Shown here: one piece after another, positions 1 through 7,721 of the stretch | Layout: each line of letters opens with the position of its first letter | Position numbering within the stretch: the first letter of the stretch is position 1 | Source of the DNA: an uncultured Dialister sp. | GTDB lineage: Bacteria > Bacillota > Negativicutes > Veillonellales > Dialisteraceae | Direction: 5' to 3' | NCBI GenBank assembly: GCA_900541485.1 | Contig: UQJW01000001.1 | Span: 62,001 to 126,000 of the forward strand | Length of the DNA stretch: 64,000 nt | Notes under the pieces: generated by a model | What the model saw: only the letters and a program-made list of their open reading frames with translations | What the model was told of the DNA's origin: nothing | Database searches by the model: none | Program-made: the position numbers and the translations under genes

Positions 1-347
1 AAGAAATTTGGGCAAGAGTACTCCCTGTATCATCTGTATTAAAAATGTGTGAAGACCTAGGGTTGAAAGCTAAAAATATTTTAGCAATTCAAGGACCTTT
101 TTCTTATGAAATGAACCTGGCCATGATTAATGATTATCAAGTGGACGTTATGGTAACTAAAAATAGCGGCTTGGTTGGAGGAAGTGATACAAAATTAGAG
201 GCGGCTATTAAAGCAGGAATATCAGTAATTGTCATTGATAAACCACAAGCTAATTTAAAAGATGTCCCTGTTTTTTCAACGAAACAGGATGTGTTGGATT
301 ATATGGAGGAACACTATGGATTTTATAAAGAACCCGCGTGCAATTGA
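1..347 (+). CDS. cbiJ: Precorrin-6A/cobalt-precorrin-6A reductase, C-terminal part (5' end outside window)
   Basis: The frame is open from the window edge (first full codon at position 3), so the N-terminus is missing. About 114 residues remain. The visible part has the C-terminal pattern of the CobK/CbiJ family: a segment reading VTKNSGLVGG followed by KLEAAIKAGISVIVIDKP, which in the family contributes to NADPH and corrin binding. The enzyme reduces the macrocycle of (cobalt-)precorrin-6A during cobalamin synthesis. It overlaps the next gene, cbiC, by 32 nt, which fits translational coupling in a cobalamin operon whose other members lie upstream of the window. The family call rests on these motifs and the neighbour. 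Confidence 0.82.
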   Translation, partial: EIWARVLPVSSVLKMCEDLGLKAKNILAIQGPFSYEMNLAMINDYQVDVMVTKNSGLVGGSDTKLEAAIKAGISVIVIDKPQANLKDVPVFSTKQDVLDYMEEHYGFYKEPACN

Positions 348-981
348 AGAAAAAAGTATGGATTTAATTAATCCATTTATTGCTGATATTGATCTCACAC
401 CGGAGGAAAGTACAGTTTATTCCCGGATGATTCATGCTTCCGGTGATGTTGACTATGGGCATTTAATCCAAACAAGCAAAGATGCTGTTTCATCAGGAAT
501 TGAAGCGTTATCAAAAGGATGTAATATTTATTGTGACGTCAATATGGTTAAAGCAGGTATTAATAAGAGAGCTCTTACTGCTCTTGGGGGAGATGTATAT
601 TGCCGTGTGGCAGATCCCGAAATTGCAAGAATTGCGAAAGAAAAAAATATTGCTCGTTCTATGGCGGCCATGAATTCTTTTGGTACTGACTTGAACGGAT
701 CCATAATTGCCGTAGGTAATGCACCAACTGCCCTTTATGAGGCAATCAGAATGGTGGAAGAAGATGGAATTAAGCCGGCACTTATTATTGGAATTCCCGT
801 TGGTTTCGTAGGGGCAGCTGACTCTAAAGAACAGCTTATCAGAAGGTCTCCCTGTCCGTTTATTACTGTCAGGGGAACTAAGGGAGGGAGCTCTATAGTT
901 GCCTCAGTAGTAAACGCATTGATGTATAATTTAGTGCAGAGAGATCATATGCTGTATGTACAAGGGAAAAGTAACTCATAA
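316..981 (+). CDS. cbiC: Precorrin-8X (cobalt-precorrin-8) methylmutase
   Basis: 221 residues, the usual size for CbiC/CobH. The enzyme moves the C-11 methyl group to C-12, giving (cobalt-)hydrogenobyrinate/cobyrinate. MIHASGD near residue 32 holds the family's catalytic histidine, and the C-terminal GFVGAADSKEQL and RGTKGGSSIVASVVNAL motifs are typical. The start was set at the ATG at 316, not an upstream in-frame ATG at 262: GGAGGA lies at 305-310 just before it and the protein then begins where the family does (MDFIKNPRAIEEKS). It overlaps cbiJ and is the last gene of its operon, followed by a strong terminator. Confidence 0.93.
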   Translation: MDFIKNPRAIEEKSMDLINPFIADIDLTPEESTVYSRMIHASGDVDYGHLIQTSKDAVSSGIEALSKGCNIYCDVNMVKAGINKRALTALGGDVYCRVADPEIARIAKEKNIARSMAAMNSFGTDLNGSIIAVGNAPTALYEAIRMVEEDGIKPALIIGIPVGFVGAADSKEQLIRRSPCPFITVRGTKGGSSIVASVVNALMYNLVQRDHMLYVQGKSNS

Positions 982-1010
982 GGATCAGATGCCTTGACAC
1001 ACTAAATAGA

Positions 1011-1058
1011 AGTAATAGAATGATAATATGAGGATTAGCATTCTATTACTTTTTATTT
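1011..1058 (+). terminator. Rho-independent terminator of the cobalamin operon
   Basis: A perfect 12-bp stem (AGTAATAGAATG at 1011-1022 with CATTCTATTACT at 1039-1050), a 16-nt loop and a T-rich tail from 1050. It separates the cobalamin genes from the transporter operon. Confidence 0.88.
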
Positions 1059-1086
1059 GAGGTAAAAAGGGTGAATTCATTATATT
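1057..1086 (+). promoter_or_regulatory. Possible sigma-A promoter for the FecCD-type transporter
   Basis: TTGAGG (1057-1062) and TATATT (1081-1086) are separated by 18 bp, immediately after the terminator and about 50 bp before the permease start. The -35 is imperfect. No cobalamin riboswitch is visible in this short gap. Confidence 0.4.
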
Positions 1087-1136
1087 TGTGCAAAATGTTA
1101 ATTTAGTGGTAAATGGACAGGCTGTAGGAGGAATTT

Positions 1137-2138
1137 TTGGAAAAGGAATTTGATACAGGGAAAAGCCATACGTTCAGATTTTTTGTCATGTTGGTCTTTC
1201 TTTCATTTACGGTGCTGACGATGATAGGAAGTCTTTTATTCGGCTCGGCAGATATATCCTTCGATACCATTATTCATACACTTTTCGTAAATGTAGAAAC
1301 CACAGATGAAATGGTAATATGGAATATCCGTTTTCCAAGAAATATTGTAGGTGCGCTCGTAGGTGCTAATTTGGCGGTTTCGGGAGCTATACTCCAGGCG
1401 GTTATGAAAAATCCGTTAGCAGATCCGGGAATTGTCGGCGTATCAAGTGGAGCCGGATTAGCAGGCGTTATAATGCTTATTTTTATGCCCGAAGCCTCTT
1501 TATTGCTAACACCCGTTGCTTTTATTGGTGCGATGCTTTCGGCCTGTGCAGTATATGCTTTGGCATGGAAAAATGGAATAAGGCCGACTCGCATTATTTT
1601 AGCGGGAGTGGCGGTCAGTGCTTTTTTGGGAAGTGGTATTTCTGCATTGCTCGTTTTTTATTCCGATAAAGTACAAGGAGCTTTACTTTGGATGGTTGGC
1701 GGACTTTCTGCCCGTAGCTGGCCACAAGTTGAATCTTTATTTCCGTATACAATTTTGGGATTACTTTTTGCGCTTGCAGGCTGTAAATCTTTGACAATTT
1801 TAAGTTTGGGTGATGAAACAGCCAGAGGATTGGGAGTCCCTGTGGAAAAAGTAAGATTTTCAATGACGGCGGTTGCAGCACTTTTAGCTGCCGGGGCAGT
1901 CAGTATAGCCGGATTAATCGGATTTGTCGGGTTAGTAGTTCCGCATATTGTAAGACTTATTATTGGGACTGATTATAAATATGTGGTGCCGGGATCTGCG
2001 GTTTTAGGGGCGGGAGTTCTTGTATTTTGCGATACATTAGGAAGAATTATGTTCTCCCCGGTTGAGATTCCTGCAGGAATTATTATGGCCTTTTTAGGGG
2101 CTCCATTTTTTCTATATTTGTTAAGAAGGAGTTCATAG
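1137..2138 (+). CDS. FecCD/BtuC-type ABC transporter permease (iron, heme or cobalamin-class substrate)
   Basis: 333 residues, multi-spanning inner-membrane permease of the FecCD/BtuC family. The segment AILQAVMKNPLADPGIVGVSSGA (near residues 83-105) is the family signature, and GLIGFVGLVVPHIVR near 260 matches the loop that contacts the ATPase. The start is TTG at 1137, backed by AGGAGG at 1126-1131 with 5-nt spacing. It overlaps the ATPase gene by 1 nt. The substrate cannot be read from the sequence: the family imports ferric siderophores, heme or cobalamin. The cobalamin genes upstream and the CbiK-type protein opposite favour a tetrapyrrole or its metal. Confidence 0.87.
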   Translation: MEKEFDTGKSHTFRFFVMLVFLSFTVLTMIGSLLFGSADISFDTIIHTLFVNVETTDEMVIWNIRFPRNIVGALVGANLAVSGAILQAVMKNPLADPGIVGVSSGAGLAGVIMLIFMPEASLLLTPVAFIGAMLSACAVYALAWKNGIRPTRIILAGVAVSAFLGSGISALLVFYSDKVQGALLWMVGGLSARSWPQVESLFPYTILGLLFALAGCKSLTILSLGDETARGLGVPVEKVRFSMTAVAALLAAGAVSIAGLIGFVGLVVPHIVRLIIGTDYKYVVPGSAVLGAGVLVFCDTLGRIMFSPVEIPAGIIMAFLGAPFFLYLLRRSS

Positions 2139-2929
2139 TGGCGGATTCAGAAGTTCAAATATCGGATATCCATGTAAGCTTTGGAAAAAACCGGGTTTTA
2201 AAAGGTGCAGATGGGGATATAAAAAAAGGAAGTATTGTAACATTTTTAGGGCGTAACGGATGCGGAAAGTCGACTTTGTTAAAGGCCGTTACCGGGAATT
2301 TAAAACCTGATGCAGGATGTATACGAATTGCAGGGAAATTAATTAAAAAATATAAAAATGATGAAATGGCGAGGTATGTTGCATTTTTACCGCAAGTACA
2401 CGAAATTCCCAAAGATATGACGGCAGAAGAACTGGTTGCTTGCGGCAGGTATCCTTATCAACATTGGTGGACCGGTGTTTCAGCAAGAGATCAGGAAGTT
2501 ATCGAAAGTGCAATGAAAAGAACCAACACCTGGCATCTGAAAGACAGACTCGCTGCCAGTTTATCCGGTGGCGAGCGTCAGAGAGTATGGATAGCAATGG
2601 CGTTAGCACAGGAACCTAAGATTCTTATTTTAGATGAACCGACCACATATCTTGATATTTGTCACCAGTTGGAAGTGTTGGAGTTGGTATCCAAATTGAA
2701 TAAAGAAGAAGGGTTGACGGTTATTATGGTGCTTCATGATATTAATCAGGCCATTCGCTATTCATCAGAAATTTTTGTATTAGAAGAAGGGGTTATCAAA
2801 CGTCATGGGCCGCCATTAGATATCATGACATCAGATGCAATTGCAGAAATATTTGAGGTGGATGCCGATATTGAAATAAGAAGAGGAAAGCCCAGTATTT
2901 GTATTAACGGATTACTCGAACAACAATAA
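2138..2929 (+). CDS. FecE/BtuD-type ABC transporter ATPase
   Basis: 263 residues. Walker A GRNGCGKST near residue 38, signature LSGGERQRVWIAMAL near 142, Walker B ILILDEPT near 162 and the switch histidine in VLHD near 197 are all intact. The start is GTG at 2138, which overlaps the permease stop codon (TAGTG) and has AAGGAG just upstream. Together with the preceding permease it makes the inner-membrane part of a type II importer. The matching binding protein is probably the convergent lipoprotein gene at 2982-3911. Confidence 0.93.
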   Translation: MADSEVQISDIHVSFGKNRVLKGADGDIKKGSIVTFLGRNGCGKSTLLKAVTGNLKPDAGCIRIAGKLIKKYKNDEMARYVAFLPQVHEIPKDMTAEELVACGRYPYQHWWTGVSARDQEVIESAMKRTNTWHLKDRLAASLSGGERQRVWIAMALAQEPKILILDEPTTYLDICHQLEVLELVSKLNKEEGLTVIMVLHDINQAIRYSSEIFVLEEGVIKRHGPPLDIMTSDAIAEIFEVDADIEIRRGKPSICINGLLEQQ

Positions 2930-2932
2930 AGA

Positions 2933-2969
2933 AAAAAGTCATCATTGGCGCTACCAGTGATGACTTTTT
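2933..2969. terminator. Bidirectional terminator between convergent transporter genes
   Basis: AAAAAGTCATCA (2933-2944) pairs with TGATGACTTTTT (2958-2969). A-run and T-run flank the stem on both sides, so it can end transcription of the ATPase gene (+) and the binding-protein gene (-). Confidence 0.9.
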
Positions 2970-2981
2970 CTTTTTTAGTAT

Positions 2982-3911
2982 TTATTGCCGATAGGCAAGG
3001 TCAAGAAGTTTGTTCATTGCTTCAGGTGTTCGTATTCCGGGATTTAAAAGAAATAAATCTGATGGTAAGAAATAAACTCGGCCGTTCTTTACTGCATCTA
3101 AGTTTGACCACGCTGGGTTGTCCCGCATCTGCTCATCCATTTTCTTTGAAATATCTTTATCTTTTCCCATGGTGACAACAAAAATGATTTCAGGATTATC
3201 GGAAGATAACTGTTCCAGTGAATAGGGAACGGTTTTTGTATCCAATGTGACATCCTTATGATTTAGTAAAACATTCTCCATATGTAATTGTTCAACCATG
3301 GAAGCACAAATTGCTTTAGGAGTTTCAGCAGTTACGGATTTACCTGTTGCACGCAGTACAGCGACACGGGCAGGGGGAAATTGGGAAGATTCTTTCTTTG
3401 CCTTACTGACACCATCTTCGTACTCCTTAATAATCTTATCGGCATTTTCTTTTTTATTAAAAATTTGTCCTAATAACTTCAAGAGCGGAACATTATCATT
3501 AATGCCGTCATAATTTATAAGCAGATAAGGAATTTTATTACTTTGCAGCAATGATTCAAATTTGGTGTTTTGTCCTTTTTCTCCTAAAACCAAATCAGGT
3601 TTTAATCCGACCAGAGTTTCCATATTTATATGAGAAACTTGCCCCAACTCAGGTAATTCTTTTGCAGCTTCCGGGATTGGATTACTCGTGGTTGGACGTG
3701 CAATTGAACTTCCACCGATAGCATAAGTCATATTTAAGAGAGGCGTACTTAATGTTATGACTTTTTTTGATGATGCCGGCAAAGTAATTTGCTCATTCTT
3801 ATATGAGTAGGTTACATTGGAACCGGAAGCAGAGTTTCCGCTGAAGTGGCTACAACCGGTAGCTGTAATGCATAACATGGCACAGAGGCATATAGCATAA
3901 AATTTTTTCAT
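2982..3911 (-). CDS. Periplasmic substrate-binding lipoprotein of the BtuF/FecB (Peripla_BP_2) family
   Basis: 309 residues. The N-terminus is a lipoprotein signal with a lipobox ending TATGC (cysteine at residue 20). The rest follows the helical-backbone class III binding proteins: VITLSTPLLNMTYAIGG near 50, a METLVGLKPDLVLGEKG segment near 97, and the C-terminal NLDAVKNGRVYFLP segment near 280. It faces the FecCD-type permease/ATPase pair across a shared terminator and is the likely binding protein for that importer, although on the opposite strand. It lies downstream of the exported CbiK gene with an attenuator-like terminator between them. Ligand unknown: heme, a corrinoid or a siderophore are all possible. 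Confidence 0.88.
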   Translation of the reverse strand: MKKFYAICLCAMLCITATGCSHFSGNSASGSNVTYSYKNEQITLPASSKKVITLSTPLLNMTYAIGGSSIARPTTSNPIPEAAKELPELGQVSHINMETLVGLKPDLVLGEKGQNTKFESLLQSNKIPYLLINYDGINDNVPLLKLLGQIFNKKENADKIIKEYEDGVSKAKKESSQFPPARVAVLRATGKSVTAETPKAICASMVEQLHMENVLLNHKDVTLDTKTVPYSLEQLSSDNPEIIFVVTMGKDKDISKKMDEQMRDNPAWSNLDAVKNGRVYFLPSDLFLLNPGIRTPEAMNKLLDLAYRQ

Positions 3912-3934
3912 AATAACTCCTATGTGAATTTCAG

Positions 3935-3972
3935 AAAAAGCTTCTGCATCATGAATAACGCAGAAGCTTTTT
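3935..3972 (-). terminator. Terminator/attenuator between the cbiK-like gene and the binding-lipoprotein gene
   Basis: A perfect 13-bp stem (AAAAAGCTTCTGC at 3935-3947 with GCAGAAGCTTTTT at 3960-3972). Read on the - strand it lies after the cbiK stop and before the lipoprotein start, so it should leave the lipoprotein to partial read-through or a separate promoter. Confidence 0.8.
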
Positions 3973-4004
3973 GTAAAAAGTTTTCTTTTAGGTATTTATT
4001 TATA

Positions 4005-4991
4005 TTAATCCAAAGCAGAAACAGCTTCGTTTGATCTTTCTACATAAATGTTGCGGATTTCCTTATTCTCTCCTAAACCATGAATGTAGGCATCAACCGC
4101 AAATCCTTCTTTCATAAGAATACTCTTGTGGCTGTCAGGTTCATCACCGGCCATATCATTATTAGCATGATCACCAGCTACCATCATAATTGGCATTAAT
4201 GTTACATGTTTAATTCCATGAGCTTTGAGTTTCGGAATAACGTCTTCTAAGTTAGGACGACCTTCTACGGAGTAAACAAAAACATTGTCCAAGCCAATTT
4301 CTCCTATACGGTCTTGAATAACGGAGTAGTAAGCGTTGCCGGGATGGGGAGTTCCATGTGCCATAAGAAGTGTAGCATCAGTTTTGCCCATTTTGGGAAG
4401 CTGGACTTTTACTGCATTAAGGAATTCTACAACCTGGTCAGGTGCATCTTCAGTTCCCTGATAGTACATCAGCGGGGTAGCTATAGAAATAGATTTAAAT
4501 CTATTCATTTGCATTTTGGTTACAATGGAGTTGTAGCTGTATTCAATGCCGGGGATAATATCAAGAGAAACAACGGCAATACGGTTATAACCTTCTGCTT
4601 GCAGTTTGTCAAAAGCCTGTTCCGGTGTAAGTTTCTGGATACCTTCTTTAGCTTTAACACGATCAATAATTATGTGGGAGGTATATGCTTCAAATACGGG
4701 GATATCAGGATGAGCTTTTTGAATAGCTTCTTTTACTGCATCAATCGTTTTTGCACGAGAATCTTTAAAAGTGGTGCCAAAAGTCATAACAAGAATGGCA
4801 TCTTTGTTTTTTGCATGTGCCATAGCCGGGTTTTTATGACTCCATACTCCGATGGTAGTAGCTTCACGAAGTGCCGGTGTTACATCTTTAACCTCAGAAC
4901 TGAGTTCATAAGCATTTGCAGTCATTCCAATACCAAACATGCAGAGTGCTGCTACAGAGGCAGTTAAAACAGCTTTCATACTTTTTTTCAT
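4005..4991 (-). CDS. cbiK: Exported CbiK-type chelatase (sirohydrochlorin cobaltochelatase family)
   Basis: 328 residues, of which the first 27 are a Sec signal peptide ending in an ANA cleavage site before YELSS. The mature part is a class II chelatase of the CbiK family. LVMTFGTTFKDSR near residue 67, LMAHGTPHPGN near 210 (metal-binding histidine), a VEGRPNLEDVI segment, and VAGDHANNDMAGDEPDSHK near 275 are all family motifs. Cytoplasmic CbiK inserts Co2+ into sirohydrochlorin. A periplasmic version (CbiKP) is known from Desulfovibrio and has been linked to heme or iron handling. Here too the gene sits beside a FecCD-type importer and a binding lipoprotein. The start has GGAGTG upstream. 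Whether it chelates cobalt or iron, or binds heme, cannot be told from sequence. Confidence 0.88.
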   Translation of the reverse strand: MKKSMKAVLTASVAALCMFGIGMTANAYELSSEVKDVTPALREATTIGVWSHKNPAMAHAKNKDAILVMTFGTTFKDSRAKTIDAVKEAIQKAHPDIPVFEAYTSHIIIDRVKAKEGIQKLTPEQAFDKLQAEGYNRIAVVSLDIIPGIEYSYNSIVTKMQMNRFKSISIATPLMYYQGTEDAPDQVVEFLNAVKVQLPKMGKTDATLLMAHGTPHPGNAYYSVIQDRIGEIGLDNVFVYSVEGRPNLEDVIPKLKAHGIKHVTLMPIMMVAGDHANNDMAGDEPDSHKSILMKEGFAVDAYIHGLGENKEIRNIYVERSNEAVSALD

Positions 4992-5040
4992 AACCTATCA
5001 CTCCTTAATAAAATACCTGTTGCACAGGTGAAAATCACAA

Positions 5041-5090
5041 TTTTTAAGGATAAATATACATTTTCCCTTCTGTTATTTTATCTTTAAAAA
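5041..5090. repeat. Inverted repeat in the leader of the cbiK-like gene
   Basis: TTTTTAAGGATAAA (5041-5054) and TTTATCTTTAAAAA (5077-5090) are inverted copies matching at 13 of 14 positions, 22 bp apart. They lie between the predicted - strand promoter and the gene, so this could be an operator or a hairpin in the mRNA leader. It does not match a textbook Fur box. Confidence 0.5.
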
Positions 5091-5108
5091 ATTGTTTTTG
5101 ATACATTC

Positions 5109-5137
5109 ATTTTAATACAATAAAAATATCAAGTCAA
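5109..5137 (-). promoter_or_regulatory. Sigma-A-type promoter for the cbiK-like gene
   Basis: Read on the - strand: TTGACT (5137-5132), 17-bp spacer, TAAAAT (5114-5109). It gives a leader of roughly 110 nt before the ATG at 4991. Confidence 0.65.
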
Positions 5138-5241
5138 TTGGGAAATAATTTACAGAAAATAAAATACTACAGATTTATAAGCATTACTTTTTTATCAATA
5201 ATCGAATTTAAAATAGTTTTTCCATGGATTCCCCTGACATG

Positions 5242-5250
5242 TGGTACAAT
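5242..5250 (+). promoter_or_regulatory. Extended -10 promoter of the cell-shape operon
   Basis: TGGTACAAT, a TGn-extended -10 with no good -35, ending 32 bp before the mreB-like start. A purine-rich ribosome site (AGAAGGAAGGG) follows. Confidence 0.45.
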
Positions 5251-5282
5251 AAAGAATAAAATCAGAAGGAAGGGAAATAAAT

Positions 5283-6320
5283 ATGAAAGCATTTTCCGGA
5301 GCAGGAATAAAATTCGGCATAGATATAGGGTCATCCCAAATTCGTATATATTCAGGAAACAAAATAGTTTTACAGGAAGCAAGCTGTGCTGCAATAGAGA
5401 ATGATACGGGGGAAGTTGTCGGTTTTGGTACAGATGCCCTGATACGTATGCATTCATCGCAATCGGGAAATTATCACTTAGTGTGGGCGATTAAAAATGG
5501 AATCATGACTGATTATGACATAACAAAAGAAATGTTACGTTATTTTATTAACAAAGCGACTCATCAATCAGTCAGCCGTCCGAATGTCATGATTTCGGTA
5601 CCTTGTGAATTGAGCGAGGTGGTAAGACATGCTCTGGTAGATGTGGTCAGACATGCGGGCGTACAATCAGTATCTCTAATTTCTGCACCCATAGCGGCTG
5701 CGCTTGGAGCCGGGCAGATTCTTGATTTGCCGGATACAATATTATCTGTTGTTATAGGAAAAAATTTGACTGACTGCGGGATATATTGTTGTGGAGGAAC
5801 AGTATACGAAAAGAGTCTTGCCTTTGGCGGACATTCTATTGATTTAGGAATTTGCCGTTTTTTACAAAAAAAATACCATTTAATGGTGATTCCGGAGCAG
5901 GCGGAGCAATTGAAACACGAATGGGCATCTTGTATTTCTGGAGGAGAACAAAAGATTTTTACTGTAAGAGGCAGACGACTGGAAGACGGAGTAGAAATTA
6001 TTATAGAACTCACTAATCATGAATTGGCTTTGGTTATGCAAGAAAATTTAATGCCTGTTGTAAAATTAATTAAGGACGTACTTCATTACTCAACACCGGA
6101 AATGGCAGAAGACTTAATTCATAATGGAATGCTGTTATCTGGCGGTTCTGCACAATTACCGGGAATTCCTCAATGGATTTCCTCCCAGATCGGGATACCG
6201 GTATTTATACCGAAAGAACCTGAGACCGTTGTAGCAATCGGATGCTATCAGGCTATTGATAATGGAAAAGATTTATCTTTGCTGATAAATCGAGGGGATA
6301 AGTATTACGGAGGATTCTAA
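5283..6320 (+). CDS. Divergent MreB-family actin-like cell-shape protein
   Basis: 345 residues, the length of MreB. MreB normally forms ATP-bound filaments under the inner membrane that position wall elongation enzymes. The fold can be followed throughout: phosphate-1 loop DIGSSQ at 14-19, VWAIKNGIMTDYDIT near 67-81, VMISVPCELSEVVRHA near 102-117, and the adenosine motif LLSGGSAQLPG at 284-294. Two key motifs are changed. The usual EEP-(M/F)AAA reads SAPIAAA at 134-140, losing the catalytic glutamate, and the phosphate-2 loop DIGGGTT reads VIGKNLT at 157-163. ATP hydrolysis is therefore doubtful. First gene of an operon with mreC, mreD, mrdA, minD and rodA; its stop overlaps the mreC start by 1 nt. 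Confidence 0.85.
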   Translation: MKAFSGAGIKFGIDIGSSQIRIYSGNKIVLQEASCAAIENDTGEVVGFGTDALIRMHSSQSGNYHLVWAIKNGIMTDYDITKEMLRYFINKATHQSVSRPNVMISVPCELSEVVRHALVDVVRHAGVQSVSLISAPIAAALGAGQILDLPDTILSVVIGKNLTDCGIYCCGGTVYEKSLAFGGHSIDLGICRFLQKKYHLMVIPEQAEQLKHEWASCISGGEQKIFTVRGRRLEDGVEIIIELTNHELALVMQENLMPVVKLIKDVLHYSTPEMAEDLIHNGMLLSGGSAQLPGIPQWISSQIGIPVFIPKEPETVVAIGCYQAIDNGKDLSLLINRGDKYYGGF

Positions 6321-7237
6321 TGCTTTTTTTTGGAAGGCGAAAAATAATTTTAGTAATATGTATTTTGCTGACTATGGCAGTAACAGGCTGGTTTTGGAGG
6401 CACAAGGAATCAGTTCCTTTTGTTTCGCAAACATTGTCGACCGCAGCTGCACCATTTGAATATACAGCAAGTCAAATTACTTTTATGGGTAAAACAGGAA
6501 TAAGTATCATTGATCAATCTGTTTCTAAATGGTCAGACTTAGATAAGTTGAGGAAAGAAAATGCCGGTCTTAAGGCGGAGCAATTACGGTACAGTGAAAT
6601 TTTAGCAGAAAATATACGGATGAGAAGTTTGTTAAAGTTTAAACAAGGATACACAAAATTTAACCTTTTAGGTGCATCTGTTATTGCCAGGGATTATGGG
6701 ACATGGATGAATACTTTAATGATTGATCGTGGTACTGACAGTGGCATAAAGACTTATATGCCTGTTATAGTCCCCCAGGGCGTTGTAGGATTTGTGAGTG
6801 AAGTCTATTTGAAAACAGCGAGAGTTCAGTTGGTACTTGATCCGAGAACCACTGTAGGTGGTATTGTACAGCGTCCGGCATCCCGTGTGGCATCTATGGT
6901 TTCCGGAAATTCCGGTAAACAGGGAGTTTTATCTTTTATAAATATTGCCAAAGAAGCAGATGTCATTAAAGGAGATAGGGTAGTTACCTCCGGCTATGGC
7001 GGTGTTTACCCGAAAGGACTCCTTATCGGTACTGTTGAGAACGTATCCGATGATTTGGAAAAAGTTTCGTTAGATGCGGATATAAGACCGGCAGTAGATT
7101 TTGGACATTTGGAAGAAGTATTTGTGATTACAGATTCAATCCAAAAATCTGCGCCGGAGGATATAGATATTAAAACGCCTCTTAGAGAAAGACCGATTGA
7201 TCCGAATAGTCAACAGGTGGAGGGAAAGGATGAATAA
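6320..7237 (+). CDS. mreC: Rod-shape-determining protein MreC
   Basis: 305 residues. One N-terminal membrane segment (about residues 7-26), a coiled coil around 70-100 (SDLDKLRKENAGLKAEQLRY), then the periplasmic beta domains with GASVIARDYGTWMNTLMIDRG and VSEVYLKTARVQLVLDP segments typical of MreC. It links MreB, MreD and PBP2 in the elongation complex. The ATG at 6320 overlaps the mreB-like stop (TAATG). The tail after about 270 is charged and poorly conserved. Ends with an 8-nt overlap into mreD. Confidence 0.93.
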   Translation: MLFFGRRKIILVICILLTMAVTGWFWRHKESVPFVSQTLSTAAAPFEYTASQITFMGKTGISIIDQSVSKWSDLDKLRKENAGLKAEQLRYSEILAENIRMRSLLKFKQGYTKFNLLGASVIARDYGTWMNTLMIDRGTDSGIKTYMPVIVPQGVVGFVSEVYLKTARVQLVLDPRTTVGGIVQRPASRVASMVSGNSGKQGVLSFINIAKEADVIKGDRVVTSGYGGVYPKGLLIGTVENVSDDLEKVSLDADIRPAVDFGHLEEVFVITDSIQKSAPEDIDIKTPLRERPIDPNSQQVEGKDE

Positions 7238-7721
7238 GCCAATATTAATCGGATTAAGCTTTGGGCTATTTTTATTGCAGAGTGCTATTTTACCTTTTGT
7301 TTTTAATGGCATCTCTCAACCTGACCTATGGCTTGTATCTATTATTATTGTTGCGATGATATTTAAATTTGATTTTGCAATCATATTTGCTTTAATTGCA
7401 GGATTTATCCAAGATCTTGTGATTTCGAATTTTTTTGGTTTGCACATTTTTCCATATCTCATTATTGCTTACTTGTTTGCAAAATATGGAAAAGAACGAT
7501 ATAACAAACATTGGTATGTTTCTGCAGTGGCGGTAATAGCAGGTTCTCTAATTTATCTAATCTGTGAAACAGGGATTTTATATTTGGCAGGTATAAAAAT
7601 AATTTCTTCCCTGAAATTACTTGAGTTTGGAATTGTATTTGTAGTTTATAATACGATTTGTTCTCTCCTGTTGCATAGAATATTGTGGAGTTTTAAGTTT
7701 GAGAAGGAAATATATTGGTAA
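7230..7721 (+). CDS. mreD: Rod-shape-determining protein MreD
   Basis: 163 residues, very hydrophobic with about five membrane segments, the size and profile of MreD. The segment IFALIAGFIQDLVISNFFGLHIFPYLIIAYL is characteristic, including the GxxxD pattern. The start is placed at ATG 7230 because GGAGGGAAAGG (7219-7229) precedes it and it overlaps the mreC stop in the common coupled arrangement. An in-frame ATG at 7197 lacks this support. Inner-membrane partner of MreC in elongation. Confidence 0.88.
   Translation: MNKPILIGLSFGLFLLQSAILPFVFNGISQPDLWLVSIIIVAMIFKFDFAIIFALIAGFIQDLVISNFFGLHIFPYLIIAYLFAKYGKERYNKHWYVSAVAVIAGSLIYLICETGILYLAGIKIISSLKLLEFGIVFVVYNTICSLLLHRILWSFKFEKEIYW

Noticed and set aside
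982..1136. Possible cobalamin riboswitch before the FecCD-type transporter
   Set aside because: The gap is only 155 bp, is largely filled by a terminator and promoter, and lacks a recognisable B12-box.
4314..4967. A 217-codon open frame on the + strand opposite the cbiK-like gene
   Set aside because: It is antisense to a well-supported gene, has a cysteine- and serine-rich low-information translation, and no ribosome site; a shadow frame.
4992..5282. Fur box in the divergent cbiK/mreB intergenic region
   Set aside because: No stretch resembles the GATAAT-type repeats well; only a different inverted repeat is present.
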